Positions 42,790 through 54,969 are shown, counted from the stretch's first letter. The stretch is DNA of 64,000 bases from Cyprinodon diabolis (GCA_030533445.1 CM060066.1:39747235-39811234); one strand, 5' to 3'. Numbers and translations are program-made. The notes: generated by a model not told the origin, from the letters alone.

Positions 42790-43540
42790 TTAAGGAGCGT
42801 TAGTTAGACCAAAAGGCATGACCAAATATTCAAATTGGCCTATTAGGGTCTTAAAGGCCGTCTTCCATTCATCTCCTTCTCTTATCCTAAGGAGATGATA
42901 TGCGTTTCTTAAGTCGAGTTTAGTTAACACTGTTGCTCCTTGAACAGGTTCAAAAGCTGATGCCAGCATTGGTAAGGGGTATTTATTTTTTACGGTTATC
43001 TGATTCAATCCCCTGTAGTCAATACAGGGTCGGAGAGAACCGTCCTTCTTTTCCCACAAAGAAAAAACCAGCAACGAGAGGGGATGATGATGGTCGGATG
43101 ATTCCAGCAGCCAAAGACTCGTTGATGTATTTCTCCATGGTTTCACGTTCAGGTTTGGAGATGTTAAACAGTCTACTGCTGGGAAGGGGAGCTCCTGGTA
43201 GTAAATCAATGGCGCAGTCATATGGCCTATGTGGTGGAAGAGACATCGCACTGACCTTGCTGAAGATTGGTGCCAGATCATGATACTCTGAAGGGACGGA
43301 AGAAAGGTCAGGAGGGTCCACCTGCCCCCTACCTCTAGGGCACTGAATAACAGGAGCCGCAGTACGGAGACAAGAGACGTAACAGGAAGCAGACCAAGAC
43401 TCAATGTGGCGTTCAGCCCAGTTGATGTGGGGGTTATGAAGTTCCAACCACTCGAATCCTAGGACAAGGGATGAACATGCAGAGGGAGAAACAAAAAATG
43501 TTAGACTCTCACGGTGATTTCCAGAGATTAGGAGCTCCAA
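42790..43540 (-). pseudogene. Gypsy reverse transcriptase, N-terminal part only
   Basis: Two overlapping frames. The first (43540-43019) carries the end of protease and the RT lead-in ([40 protein letters not shown]). A frameshift near 43040 leads to the second with [38 protein letters not shown] and MPFGLTNAP. It stops immediately after that motif. A short remnant KAEKCD follows and then integrase upstream sequence, so the YLDD catalytic box and RNase H are deleted. Confidence 0.87.
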
Positions 43541-44135
43541 TGGTCATGTCTGATGAGTGACTTGATGCAACTTCTTCCCATCGATTGCTGAAACTCTGAG
43601 AGGTTTTTTCAAAGGAACAGTCTCAATCTTCAACTGCTGAACCAAATTAGAGTCAATGAGGTTTCTCTCACAACCGGAGTCTATAAAGGCTGATAGAGTG
43701 AGAGTCTGATCTGGACAAAACAGAGTAGCAGGTAACAGTAGGTGAGGAGATTTCTCAGATCTAAGATGGTCCGTCAGACTCCTCACATCCTCTGACGGAC
43801 CCCGGCTTTTGATTTAGCTGGGCATGTGGCGATAAAATGGCCAGGCTCACCATAATACAGACACAGGTTTCCTTTAACTCTTCGTTGTCTTTCTTCATTG
43901 GAAAGTCTAGTGTGCCCAATCTGCATGGGTTTGACCTCAGCTCCTTCTGTAGACAAGGAGAAAACGTGAGAAGCATGAACAGGAGGAGAAGACGATTGAT
44001 TCCTAATCCTTGGTCTGGTACTGGGTTCTAGGGATCCAGAAAAAACAGAAGTGCAGTTAGATGCAGGAGCAGTGGCAGAAAAAGTATGGTTTCTTGACCT
44101 AGAACAGTTCCTAGTTCCAGTTCCAACACCGAGGA
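43541..44135 (-). pseudogene. Gypsy gag end and protease remnants
   Basis: 43786-43544 encodes a protease with SAFIDSGCERNLIDSNLV (DSG). Upstream, in another frame, are the gag end with [16 protein letters not shown] and a zinc knuckle reading [14 protein letters not shown], in which the second Cys position is Tyr. It is truncated near 44135. Confidence 0.75.
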
Positions 44136-44604
44136 AATAAGTAATTGAAAGTAAATATTAGCAAGATGCTGAGCATTAGTTTTGACCAGCTAACTTTTGT
44201 GATGTCAACATTCAGATGTTATAGGTGATCTCATCATGGAATATTTTTATTACGATTATGCTGGATTACTTTTAATCTGTGGACCCTTATGGATGAATGG
44301 AGTATAAACAATTGAAGATTGGATTTGTAAAACAGCTTCTGGATGCCTTCAAACGTGTAGGTGTGGCTGCTTTGTCATGTTTACATTTTAACATGCTGCT
44401 ATATCTGTGTTAATTGTGCTTAGGTGCTTGCTATGTCCATAACATGAACTTGGCGGTTGAATTGTGGAGAATCTAAGCTTTCCAACGTTATCTAACATGT
44501 CTATATTGGTAAACATTTTACCGGTGGAATTTTCATGTATTCTGAGCAATTTGTTGTAAAGGCATTGCACCGGCACTGGCGACCCGTTGGGTTTTGAGAG
44601 GTTT

Positions 44605-45480
44605 TAACCAGTAAAGCGAAGCTTTTGGGGACTAAGCACAATCCTCAGATTGACTGGCAAAATATGGAGGTGTTGGGTTGTGCTACCTCCTTCTCTGGTT
44701 CCTGTTTACGTTCTGCTCAGACAGAACAGTCAGCTGCGGAGAAGGGAGAGGGGTATTATCCAGATCTGTAATACGTTCCAATGGATTAGGATTGACCACA
44801 AGGAGGCCTTCAACAGGTGTAGGGCCACTGCACTGCCTCAATATTAGCCATATGATTGTGCAATTGACATGTTGCCTGGGACTACACCCCCTAGAGTGAA
44901 GTAATATTCCTTATCGGCCCCTGAATCCCAGGCTATACAGAAATAAATTTCTGATGGGGTTGACTCTATGGTATTATTCACCATTCTGCCTCGCCTGCAG
45001 GCGCAGGATTCTTTTTTGTGGGTTTTTGTGGGATAGCTCAATCAGACCCAACATAGATTATCGAGGACTACACAAAATAATGATTAAGAATTACTACCAG
45101 ATTCCCCTGATAAACTGCTTTTGACCAGATTCAGGGAGCCAACATTTTCATTATGCTGGATCCCCTCAATGCATTTGGTACCCATTAATGAAGAAGATGG
45201 ATGGAAGACAGCATTCAACACCCCTACAGGACTTATTGGGCTTACTAACACTCCAGCTGTCTTACAATATCTGAAAAAAAAGGTGCTCAGGGACATGGAG
45301 GGGCATTGTGTCTTTGATTATCTAGATGGCAAAATCATCTAGCCTCTTGATCGCAACACAGACAAGAAGCATGTCTTCAGTCAGGTAGCTGCTCCCCAGC
45401 ATGCTCTCGTATAATCTAAGATCAAGTTCTGAAGTGAACGGGCTTATCGAGCCTTGTTCACTTTAGCACCTGTTCTGGTT
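44605..45480 (+). pseudogene. Second Gypsy pol relic, plus strand
   Basis: KHNPQIDWQNMEVLG (about 44632) matches the pre-RT region of chromodomain Gypsy elements. Further on are pieces of the RT lead-in, then [15 protein letters not shown] (about 45056), [26 protein letters not shown] and VFDYLDG where YLDD is expected (about 45309-45330). Many stops and frameshifts make it much older than the copy at 40549-44135. No LTRs were found. Confidence 0.72.
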
Positions 45481-45589
45481 TCCCCGATCCAGACTGAAAG
45501 TTCATCATGGAGGGAGGAAGATCTTTTGGTTATCAGGCTCCTCTCTTATGAAACTAATTACACTTTAAGTCCATAAGGCAGACACCCTG

Positions 45590-45835
45590 TCTGATTTTGA
45601 GACTACTCTAAAAACGTCCTTTTTAATAAAGCTTACAGTTGGCTCAGGTTATCCCTAGCTACTTCTGTAGTTATGCTGCTAAAGGCTTAGTTTGCTTCAT
45701 TCTATCTTTACTCTCTCATTCTACAGTATTTGTTAGATCCACAGCTAACTGTATGTTCTCTCTGTTTTTTTTTATATCACTTCATTTCTCTGCTCCAGTA
45801 GAACTTTCAGTAATCTTAAACAATAACATTCTAGT
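45590..45835 (+). mobile_element. L2-like LINE 3' noncoding fragment
   Basis: TAATAAAGCTTACAGTTGGCTCAGGTTATCC and GTTATGCTGCTA.AGGCTTAG are shared with 60265-60360. Both resemble the 3' region of fish L2-type LINEs. Confidence 0.5.
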
Positions 45836-46149
45836 TTAACTTGCTAGGTTTTCTAGTCAAAAGTTAAAAGAAATTGTAGGACACAAAATGCTCCAACATA
45901 AATCACAACATTTAGGGTCAAAATAACCACATTGCTGCAAAGTAAGTTCATTTAATTCAACGCCCACTTGCATGTACAAAAAAACCCCACAAACAATTCA
46001 AATCATAAAAAAGCAACTCTAGGTCCAGTCCCAAATAAACCTCACACTAAAAAATTTGACTTTATGTAAACAGAAATACTAAATAAAAGAATTTCTTCCA
46101 AAGGAAGCTGTTTTATTACTAATGTTAGTTGTGAATAACATTTTAAAAT

Positions 46150-46412
46150 TTTGCAATAATGATAAAAATTTCCCACAGTCCAAAAACATGACTGTTAGGT
46201 TAATTGGCTTCTCTAAATTGTCCTTAGGTGTGAGTGTGTGCATGAATGGTTGTTTGTCCTGTGTGTCTCTGTGTTGCCCTGCGATGGACTGGCGACCTTT
46301 TCCAGGGTGTACCCCGCCTCTCGCCCATTGACTGCTGGAGATAGGCACCCGCACCCCTCGTGACCCCACTTGGGACAAGCGTGTAAAGAAAATGGATGGA
46401 TGGATAAAAATT
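46150..46412 (+). repeat. SINE-like repeat with GGAT tail
   Basis: The block CCACAGTCCAAAAACATGAC...GCCCTGCGATGGACTGGCGACC...ATGGATGGATGGATAAA is a very common fish short interspersed repeat ending in a GGAT microsatellite. The coding frames through it are not genes. Confidence 0.7.
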
Positions 46413-46419
46413 TCCAGCT

Positions 46420-47465
46420 GCATGTGCTACTATTAGACCTTATTTAAATGAGCCAACAAATAAATAATGGTGTCTTTTAAATTGTGCAGATTTTTTTCTA
46501 ATAATCTCAGCAGCTGCACAACAAATGTTTCTTCACATTTCACAAACATAAATATAAATGGACTTTCAAAAATATACTAATGTATTTGCATTAATATTTT
46601 CTTGTTTGTACATTATTTTTACTTTTAAGAGATTTAGAGCAATTTTCTAATGTCCTCAGTTTTACACAAATAAATTATAAAATAAAGTAACAAAACTCAA
46701 ATACTAAAAGCATATAGATTCTATTGAATTATATGTATACAGTAGAACCTATAGAATTAAAAGATTTAGCTATGTTAATTAAACGAGACTACATCTGTTC
46801 AATGTAAATGTAGGGGGTAAACTAAGACCCCAGAGAACTTACTTGACTTCCAGAAAAAGGTTCATGCAGTCAAAGCAGTTAACACTGAACAACTTGACTT
46901 TTTTTTCCATCTCCTTGACCATATTATGCATAAAAGTCTATTTCAGCTTCAAGGATCTAACTGGTAACACCCACATGTCAGCCTTTTAGCCAGTGTGAGG
47001 CAGATGGGAGTTGAAGGCATCATCGTCAGACACCCATTAGAAAGAATAAATGCTCTGACAGAACATACTCTCACAGGAAATGAGGGGATGCCTCAAGCCT
47101 TCTATCTGCTCCCCAGATCTGTTCAGCTGCACTGCACACAATGTTTTCAATCGAGTTAGCAGTTCAGAATGGATTCAATCAATTAATATGACATTTTTGC
47201 AGACCGGCAGTCAAATGGAAACATTAAATCATCTTTCCAAGTGTTCTAGCACCAATACTCCCCCACAGAGAGCAACCATTTGCTTGAAGATTGATGCAGA
47301 TTAATTTCTCTAAACCTTCTAATTGCTTAATGAACCCTTTTCAGACAGTCAACTATTTTCAGCTATAGACCCCTTCAAGATAACCTTACAGTCATATTCG
47401 AGACAACCATCTAAATATTACTCATTGAACTCATAAGTAGCACCATTCCCATTTAGCAGCTTTTC
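46420..47465. other. AT-rich spacer, nothing recognised
   Basis: No domain-bearing frame, terminal repeats or RNA features seen. Confidence 0.5.
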
Positions 47466-47477
47466 TATACTTTAAAC

Positions 47478-48678
47478 CAGTGGTTCCCAAACTTTTCCTG
47501 CCCAAGGCACACCAAATGACAAGTAAAAATCTCAAGGCACACTTATTGTGCTAAAGAGTATTTAAAAACCTGTGTCATCCATCGTGTTTAGCAAAATATT
47601 TGTTATAATTATGTACTAATTCAAAATAAATTTTGACAAGACAACTATATTACTCATGAAATATTTATTAACAAAATATTCCAAAATTTAATTTGAAACT
47701 TCATCAAAATAGGCTTCATTAAAGCAGCCACACGCCTATTTAAATCATGGTTCACAAAATTAAAAACGAAGCAAAGAAAACTCAGCAGAAATTAAGCACA
47801 AAGAACTGTCAATGCAAGGAAGCTGCACTGTCCATTGTCCTGAACTACAAATAAATGTAAAAAAATTTTATCAGCATTGAAACGTGTGCTGTTGTAAATA
47901 TTTTTTCTGCTTACAAATTAGTGAGACACGTGTGCCTGTCGGTGCGCACAGATTTTTTTAATCCTTGGTGGCACCAAGGAGAGGGCCACACGCAAGTCCT
48001 GTTCAACAGAGAACCATGACCTCCTGTTGTTATTCATGTAAACCAGAGTAGAGAACGCCAGCTCACACAGGTAAGTAGTAGGGAAAAGAAGAAGTTGCTC
48101 AATTGTGTGGCGTGAGCCAAAACTGATCCAGTGGGAGCTCACGAAATTTGAGTTTTAATGTGCGGTCCGCACGGAGCTCTGCGCACTCCTCTCTTTCTTT
48201 CATTGTCAGTTTTTCTGTTGAAGATTCCTGGTTGAATGGGTCTCGGATCCAGTCGTAATCCTCAACGTCAGCAACATGTGGAAAGTAACGCTCAAACCTC
48301 TCTTTTAAGCTCTGAAGGTGTTCGGCATATAATGCGCGCTCCTTTGCTGCCTGCGGCACAGCTGATGCCAGCGGGAACATGTCCATCGTGCCCTGTTCCA
48401 AAGCCTTGCGCCACAGGATGATAATTCCTACCTGCGCATCTCCGTGGTCAGGGAGTTCTCCTTGAGTTTTTTTTTTTCTTTTTAGATTATTTTAATTTAG
48501 TTTGCCTCTGTTTTGTGAAAATGGATGCAAACAAAGTAGTGATATGACCGTATAGGCTTTTTATTTTTCTGTTATTATATTGTATTGACCATTCATGGTT
48601 GTCACAAAATTCCACGGCACACCCGCACTTGACTCACGGCACACCAGTGTTCCGCGGCACACCATTAGGGAACCACTG
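47478..48678. mobile_element. hAT (Charlie-like) element, 1,201 bp, duplication CTTTAAAC
   Basis: The left end CAGTGGTTCCCAAAC and right end GGGAACCACTG are inverted. CTTTAAAC occurs on both sides (47470-47477 and 48679-48686). The interior holds a minus-strand transposase remnant. Repeated CGGCACACC motifs lie near the right end (48610-48665). Confidence 0.93.
47918..48401 (-). pseudogene. hAT transposase C-terminal remnant
   Basis: The frame 48401-48099 (EHLQSLKERFERYFPHV, DYDWIRDPFN) and, after a frameshift near 48130, the frame to 47918 (LLLFPTTYLCELAFSTLVYM) match the C-terminal dimerisation region of Charlie-type hAT transposases (SCAND3/ZBED-like). The BED finger and most of the catalytic region are absent, so this is an internally deleted element. 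Confidence 0.82.
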
Positions 48679-48972
48679 CTTTAAACAAATGAGTAGGCAA
48701 CGACTGATGAATAAAAATAGCGAAATACGATTTAATGAAATTTATGATATCAAATGTAATTGTTTAGTGAATGGCATTCTTACCTCAGAATAAATATGAT
48801 GAAACACACAAATACATTTTTAGGTTTATTCTGTAGGATAAGAAGGCGGCCTTTGGCTGCTGCATGATAAGGTGTCTTCCAATCCAATCAGGCCTCGGCG
48901 CTGCGTTATGATGTAATCGAGCAATTGGGCAAAAGGCTATTCAAGTACTGAGTAACTGATCATCAGATAAAA

Positions 48973-49516
48973 ATCGACAGGCGGATTGGTGCGGCATCTG
49001 CTGTGAAGCATGCGCTGTACCGGTCTGTTGTGGTGAAGAGAGAGCTGAGCCAAAAGGCAAAGCTCTAGATTTACTGTTCGATCTACGTTCCTACCCTCAT
49101 CCATGGTCATGATCTTTGGGTCATGACTGAAAGAATGAGATCCTGGATACAAGTGGCTGAAACCAGTTTTCTCCTTAGTGTGTCTGGGCTCTCTCTTAGA
49201 AATAGGGTGAGGAGCTCAGTCATCCAGGGAGGACTCAGAGTAGAACTGCTGCTCCTCCACATCGAGAGGAGCCAGTTGAGGTGGCTCATGCATCTGGTTA
49301 GGATGCCTCCAGGCATGTCCCACTGGGAGGAGGCCCAGGGGGGAGACCCACGACACGCAGGAGGGACTATGTTTCTCGGCTGGCCTGGGAGCACCTTAGG
49401 GTTTTCCCATGAGAGCTGGCCCAAGTGACTGAAGAGAGGAACGTCCGGGCCCCCCTACTGAAGCTGCAACCCCGTGACCCGACCCCAGATAAGCGGAAGA
49501 CAGATGGATTGATGGA
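48973..49516 (+). mobile_element. Rex3/RTE-like LINE, 5'-truncated copy
   Basis: Matches 10850-11390 of the longer copy. Legible pieces include VVVKRELSQKAKL, MTERMRSWIQVAETSF and LLHIERSQLRWLMHL (about 49245-49290). It ends with GATGGATTGATGGAT, a GATG-type tail. Stops and frameshifts are present. Confidence 0.85.
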
Positions 49517-49648
49517 TAAAAATGTAAATATATAACATTCCGTTATAAACAATTATTTCAGGTAGACGAAACATAAGTTTTTTGTTTTGTTTTTTTTTTA
49601 CATAAAATGTGTGATGTCATTACTGATGTAGGTCAGAATATGATAAAT

Positions 49649-49800
49649 TCAATTTATCTCACTTTATTTATATAGTGCAACACATATCATCTCAAGACAG
49701 TATACAGAGACCTATCAACCCTATCATACGGTCGGATTGTTGTCTGGTTTTCTATCTGTTAATCCATCTGATTGCTGATTCCAGCAATCCCTAACACCAA
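49649..49800 (-). mobile_element. L2-like LINE 3' end fragment
   Basis: CAATTTATCTCACTTTATTTATATAG followed by ACATATCATCTCAAGACAG is a diverged inverted copy of the L2 3' end, similar to 15463. Confidence 0.6.
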
Positions 49801-49809
49801 GCATTCTTG

Positions 49810-51050
49810 TAGCAACATTAACTGTAGATGTGTCTCTCTAGTAAATTGTTTGTTAAAAACAAGCCTGCTTTGAGTAAAGTTACCTTAGGTTAAAGACTTT
49901 TTTTGTCCTCTTAACCCTCCATAGGGCACTCGGTGAAATACTTTGAAAATCAAAATTTCACTTGAAAAAATATCTAGAAATAAGTAAAAAAATTACATGT
50001 ATTTACCCTTAATTTTAGTTGGTAAACGAGATAATTTGCCAATGGAGTGAGTATTTTTGCTATTAAAACACGATAATTGGATAACATGCACTTGAAATAA
50101 GACTATTGAAGTTGTGTTTTCTTATTTTAAATGTAAATTGTCTTGTTCCGTTGGCAAGATGTCTCTCTTTTGCCTCCTCAATCCAAGAACAAATGCACTT
50201 ATTTTAAGAAAAAAATGACTTATCTATATTTCAGTTTTTTCAGTGTTCAAGCCAATAGTGTTATTGGAATCGAGGACAAGACCTTATTACCTTTGTAACA
50301 CAAAAAAAATCTGGATATTTTGATGGCAGAAATTAATATCAATGTAATAAAAAGAAACGCCAACTTGCCCTAATATATTAAGAGAAATAACAAAAGTGCT
50401 TCGATAAGAAACTCATGAAAAACACTCAGAGTGAAAGAAACACATTTATTTGGTATAGCATTAGAGGCATCAAACCTAGATATAATTGTTACATAGGCTT
50501 ATTAACTTTTAAATTAGCTTTTTACCTTTTTTTCTTGACTTGTTAATTTTTCTTTCAACTTAATTTACATTAGGTAATATATAATTCAAGGGCTCATCTA
50601 ATTGGTCAAATGCCAAAATAAGATGTACAGCCATGTAGCAGAATCATTGCTGAATGGCTGGATATAGATCTTGTGCTTCTAGATATCAGTGAGGGACGGG
50701 GGGAATGCCATTTGTAAGGGGTCTGCAAGTGATCAAAAAACGGTAACTTGCCATATAAAAGGTCAATCTGAGTTGAAGGATTTACAAGCATATTACGTAC
50801 CATTCACTTTTTCATTTATTAAAAAAGATCATTTGTAGAATATAAGAGAAATTTAGAATTGCCTAAATAATTTGAACAGAATTTGCTTTTATCTAATAAG
50901 TTGGAAGTGATTTTGCACTTAGTAACATTAAAAATAGTGCAAATGTGCAGCAAATGAATACCCTAAAGGATTCTACTGTTATGGGTTAGGAAAACTTTTT
51001 TCATGATAGTTTCATTTTGCCAATTTTTTTTTTTTCCTTTTTGGTTTTGT
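49810..51050. other. AT-rich spacer, nothing recognised
   Basis: No motif-bearing frame, and no RNA or terminal repeats found. Confidence 0.5.
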
Positions 51051-51058
51051 TACCTTCT

Positions 51059-51759
51059 TGTCATGATGGGTCTCTGTGATCAAACCCACATGCAGAACAC
51101 CACACGAAGCAGGGTAAAATTAAAACAGTTTATTAAAGATGAACACAGAGTAAATTGTACAGGTTCTGGTTCTGGTCCGGGTTACTGGTTTCACAGAGTA
51201 ATCTGCAGAGAGGGATAGTTTGGTTAGCCAGGTAGCAATGGTGACTAGGCAGAGTCCTAGATCTTGGTTTGTACCTGATGAGGTTCAGACTGTTCAATGG
51301 AGAGAGGGAACCGGTTGGGTCCAGAGACTGTAGTTCCAGTAGAGAGAGTTCAGCAGCGACAGAGCTTAGCTTCAGGCTAGCGAGGTTCAGACCTTGAGAT
51401 GTCTTCCTAGTTCTCCCCTGAGAACTAGCAGGAAGATTCAGACTGAGGATCTTCAGGTTTGGTCTCCTAGGGCAGGCAGGCAGGTTTCCAAACGTGAGCT
51501 CCTCCAAAGCTTCTGAGTTCAGTCAGGTTTTTCCTGTGAGCAGAGAGGACAGATACTGGTTAGGATCAGGTTGCTCACTAAGCAGACAGAGATTCAAAAA
51601 AGTAGTGGCTCAGGTTCCGCTAACCAAAACTGGTCAACACTCCGGTTCTGAAGACAGGTCTGGTCGCTGCTTATGAAGGGAGTGTGTAGGAAGGCTCCAG
51701 CTCAGGAGACCCACAGCGCTCTCTGCTGGAGACAGGTGGCAGATCTCCAGATCCCAACA
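51059..51759 (-). mobile_element. Solo LTR (701 bp), Gypsy, duplication CTTCT
   Basis: Minus-strand orientation, starting TGTTGGGATCTGGAG and ending ACCCATCATGACA. CTTCT occurs on both sides (51054-51058 and 51760-51764). It is very similar to the LTR at 40549-41270. The frame 51133-51507 (-) runs through LTR sequence and has a near-identical counterpart in the other LTR, so it is not a gene. Confidence 0.92.
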
Positions 51760-51769
51760 CTTCTAAATA

Positions 51770-53090
51770 CTCCAGGGCTGTATTCCCTAAAAACTTTTTG
51801 GCATTAAATATTTAATCAAATCACTTATCAATCAGACTTTCTTAAGAGGACTGTTGGGTTGCAAAATGGTTTATTAAGGTAAATAACAGTTATTTTCTGC
51901 CAATAAATGGCATGCAGATTCTCAACTTAAAGCTTTTATGGCATTCTTCTAGTGCAGGCAAATTTAAAGCATTGGATGAAAGAAAACTTGGATTTTTCTT
52001 TTCAAGTATGGAGAGTTAATTTTGATGTATGAAGAGTTGTTTAACAAATAAAACAATTGGGCCACGATTTTTGTCTTGTCCTATATATGCACAAATTTTT
52101 TTTTTCAATAGATTTTTTTCAGCTTGACAGTCTTAAAGAATAATTTCTTTTTATTTGATTTTCTGTTTTAAACAACAGAAACTTTTTATTTTGTCTTTTA
52201 TTTTATCTATATCTTTTATCTCTTAATTCTATATCCGTTCACTCTTCAGTGTAAGTCAGCCAAAATTGACATTCTTATGTTGACATATGATGACCAGAGA
52301 GAGTCTAGCATCACCTTTGGTTATCCTCCATTCCATTTTTTTTTTTGTTTATCTTAATCTGCTTCTATTCTGCTTTTATTTATCTTCAATTTTAACATCA
52401 ATTTCATGTAAAACACTTTGAATTGCCCATTTACTAAATTATGCTATAAAAATAAACTTGTCTTGCCTTGCCTTTCCTTACCTTACCTGAAAGACAAAGC
52501 AAAGTTTCAGAATAGTTACAAAAACATAGTCATATGTCCAGGTCCTGAAAGCATAATTATAACATAAAAAAAAACAAAAAAAAACAATCAACATTGCTTT
52601 TGACTTTGTAATAATTTATTTTGCACTGTGAAACAGTTAGGGATATGTTCTGTTTATCAACATCCCAAATTCAGAGTTTAGAGGAAGGTTGTAGGTGTTT
52701 GATTAAGTGTTATGATTTGATGCCAGCTTTATATAGCTTAAGAAACACATCCCAAGGGAACATTAAAGTGGCTCATATAAAAAGAGGTCACTGGTGCAAT
52801 CTTAGAAAGTGACAGCTTTATTAAAACCTCATTGTAATAAGGCCAGGAGTTGTCCATGTTTGATTTACAAAGCAGTCTTAATAAGAATTTTCTTGGCAGT
52901 GGACACAATTTTTTCTGACATATTATGAATTACTTGGTCCTCAGCAAGGAATTTCTTATAAAGTCAGCAATAATGCAATACTGATGTTGTTGCACTCTTT
53001 TATTTTATTTGGCATTTAAGCCAAATGCTTCCAAAGAGTTGAAAGTTACAGTTTTTATTGTATCCTCTGTTATTTTCAAATACATTCACA
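51770..53090. other. AT-rich spacer, nothing recognised
   Basis: No motif-bearing frame seen. CTTGCCTTGCCTTTCCTTACC (52463) is a short CCTT-type simple repeat. Confidence 0.5.
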
Positions 53091-53099
53091 TCGCATTTT

Positions 53100-53665
53100 T
53101 TTTTTCTGCTTTATCCAGGGCCGGGTCGCAGAGGCAGCAGTCTAAATATTGATGCCCAGACTTCTCGATCCAGTCACACCTCCTCCAGCATGTCTTGGGC
53201 CTGCTACGAGGCCTCCTCCCAATAGGACATGAATGGAATACCTCCTGAGGGAGGCGACCAAGCCCGAGCCTCCTCAGCTGGCTCCTTTCGAAGTGGAGGA
53301 TCAACAACTCCATTCCGAGTTCCTCCTGGGTAACTGAGCTCCTCATCCGATCTCAAAAGGTGCGCCCAGCCACCCTGCAAAGGAAACAAAATTCGGCCTC
53401 TTGTATTTGCGATCTTGTCATTACCCAGATCTCATGACCATAGGCGATGGTGGGAACGTAGATCGATTGGTAAATCGAGAGTTTTGCCCCCCGACTCAGC
53501 TCCCTTTTCACCACAACACTCTGATACAGCGACTTCATCACTGATGACACCACACAGATCTTTCTAACGATCTCACCCTTCATCTGTCCCTCAATCGTGA
53601 ACAAGACCCCACAATACTTGAACTCTTCCACTTGAGACAAGGGACATTGCTTGGTGATGTACATA
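53100..53665 (-). mobile_element. Rex3/RTE-like LINE 3' fragment, diverged
   Basis: The minus-strand frame 53664-53353 reads SQVEEFKYCGVLFTIEGQMK, SVVVKRELSRGAKLSIYQS and VPTIAYGHEIWVMTRS. The frame 53346-53086 continues with RSSVTQEELGMELLILHFER and IGRRPRSRPKTCWRRC. It corresponds to the C-terminal region of the LINE at 8890-11413 but is clearly diverged from it. 5'-truncated. Confidence 0.82.
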
Positions 53666-53859
53666 AATGAAGGCAGCCATGTGGAACAATTTTTAGATAT
53701 TTTTGTCTTTTTCTTGTTTCTTGTTTAATATTTTAATAGGCTATTAAGCAACAATTCTTCATGCTATATCCAAAGTTCTACAGAGTATTCTCTCATTTTA
53801 AGTCCAGTCATTTTATTGCAGTAGACATTTTGTTTGTTTGTTTTTTTTTTTGTTTGTTT

Positions 53860-54420
53860 GTTTGTCATGGCCTCAGATAATGGACTTGTATCTGTAATTG
53901 TCCTTTTAGATCTCAGTGCTGCATTTGATACAGTTGATCATAATATTCTTTTAGAAAGAACAGCACTAGACTAGTTTAAATTTGATCTATCTGATCAAAT
54001 TCAGTTTGTTCACATTAATGACAGATCTTCCTCATGCTCAAGGGTTACCTGTGGAGTACCAAAGGGATCAGTACTAGAACCAATTCTCTTTATTATATAT
54101 ATATACTCCCAATTAGTAGAATTATTAGACAGCATGGTATTAATTTCCACTATTATGCTTATGATACTCAGCTATATCCATCTATAAATCCAGATGAAAT
54201 CCTGTTAAAAGGTTTTCCTCTCCACTGTCGGTGCAAGTATGCTTAGTTTGAGGAATTACATTCGAGTCAATAAGTCAATGCAACCAACTGGTTTTCTTTA
54301 GATAGAAAACTTTGAATCAATTTTGCTGTATGATCTGGTGAACAGTAAGGTGCTTTGATATAACATTTGTTGTGAATTAACGCTATATAAATAAACTGAA
54401 TTGAATTGAATAAACTTAGA
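53860..54420 (+). pseudogene. L2-like LINE reverse transcriptase fragment and 3' end
   Basis: Pieces of the RT are legible: VIVLLDLSAAFDTVDHNILL (about 53896-53955), VTCGVPKGSVLEPILFIIY, and HYYAYDTQLYPSINPDE, where the catalytic YADD reads YAYD. The 3' end is CGCTATATAAATAAACTGAATTGAATTGAA, typical of L2. The region between RT and tail is mostly deleted. Confidence 0.8.
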
Positions 54421-54426
54421 CTTGGA

Positions 54427-54960
54427 CAAACTATATTGTCATTTTGTATACACGGAATGTTTTGTATACACAGTGTGTGTACAAAACGGAATTTCGATGC
54501 ACAAAGCTTTTCAACAGTGAATGAGCAGCTTACATCAGTGAAATAAACATTTCCATTTATAAAGTGCAGCAATTAAGTTGAGTTCCGTTTTAAGGGATTT
54601 GAACCTTTGCCATGTAGTGCAACTATGATTTTTATAGCTGTGATGCAGAGTCTAGATTGCTGACTTGATTCGAGTTTTAACAGTTTGACAGTCTTATGGC
54701 AGCGAGGAAAAGCTGTTGCAGAACCTGAAGGTCCTACATCGAATGTTGCGAAGCCTCTTCCCATAGGGTAGCAGGGAAAACATTCAATTTGTGGGTATGT
54801 GAGGGGTCGCTGTGGACATGCAGTGCTGGGATGAAATGTCTTTAATGGAGGGAAGAGGGGCCCCAATGATCCTATCTGATGTTCTCACCACTCTTCTCAC
54901 ATTCTTGTAGTCTAAGGCGCTGCAGCCACCACACCACACAGTGAGCTCTCTTGCTACTTA
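54427..54960 (-). mobile_element. Jockey-superfamily LINE 3' fragment, minus strand
   Basis: On the minus strand, ALDYKNVRRVVRTSDRIIGA and LLPYGKRLRNIRCRTFRFC (about 54920-54690) match the RT C-terminus of the LINE at 30890-32440. The following 3' UTR contains GTTTTGTATACA and GTGTGTACAAAA motifs, also found at 32385-32410. It is 5'-truncated. Confidence 0.72.
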
Positions 54961-54969
54961 ATAAACTAT

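Larger units (their letters stand above)
40549..44135 (-). mobile_element. Chromodomain Gypsy element, 5'-truncated and internally deleted
   Basis: Reading on the minus strand from 44135: the end of gag, protease, most of RT, integrase with chromodomain, a G-rich polypurine tract (complement of about 41271-41286) and one 3' LTR (41270-40549). The 5' LTR and most of gag are missing. A large deletion has removed the end of RT and all of RNase H. The LTR family is the same as the solo LTR at 51059-51759. Confidence 0.88.

Noticed and set aside
51133..51507. 124-aa minus-strand frame, nearly the same as 40609-40983
   Set aside because: Both lie at equivalent positions in two copies of one LTR. 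Shared length reflects recent common origin, not coding.
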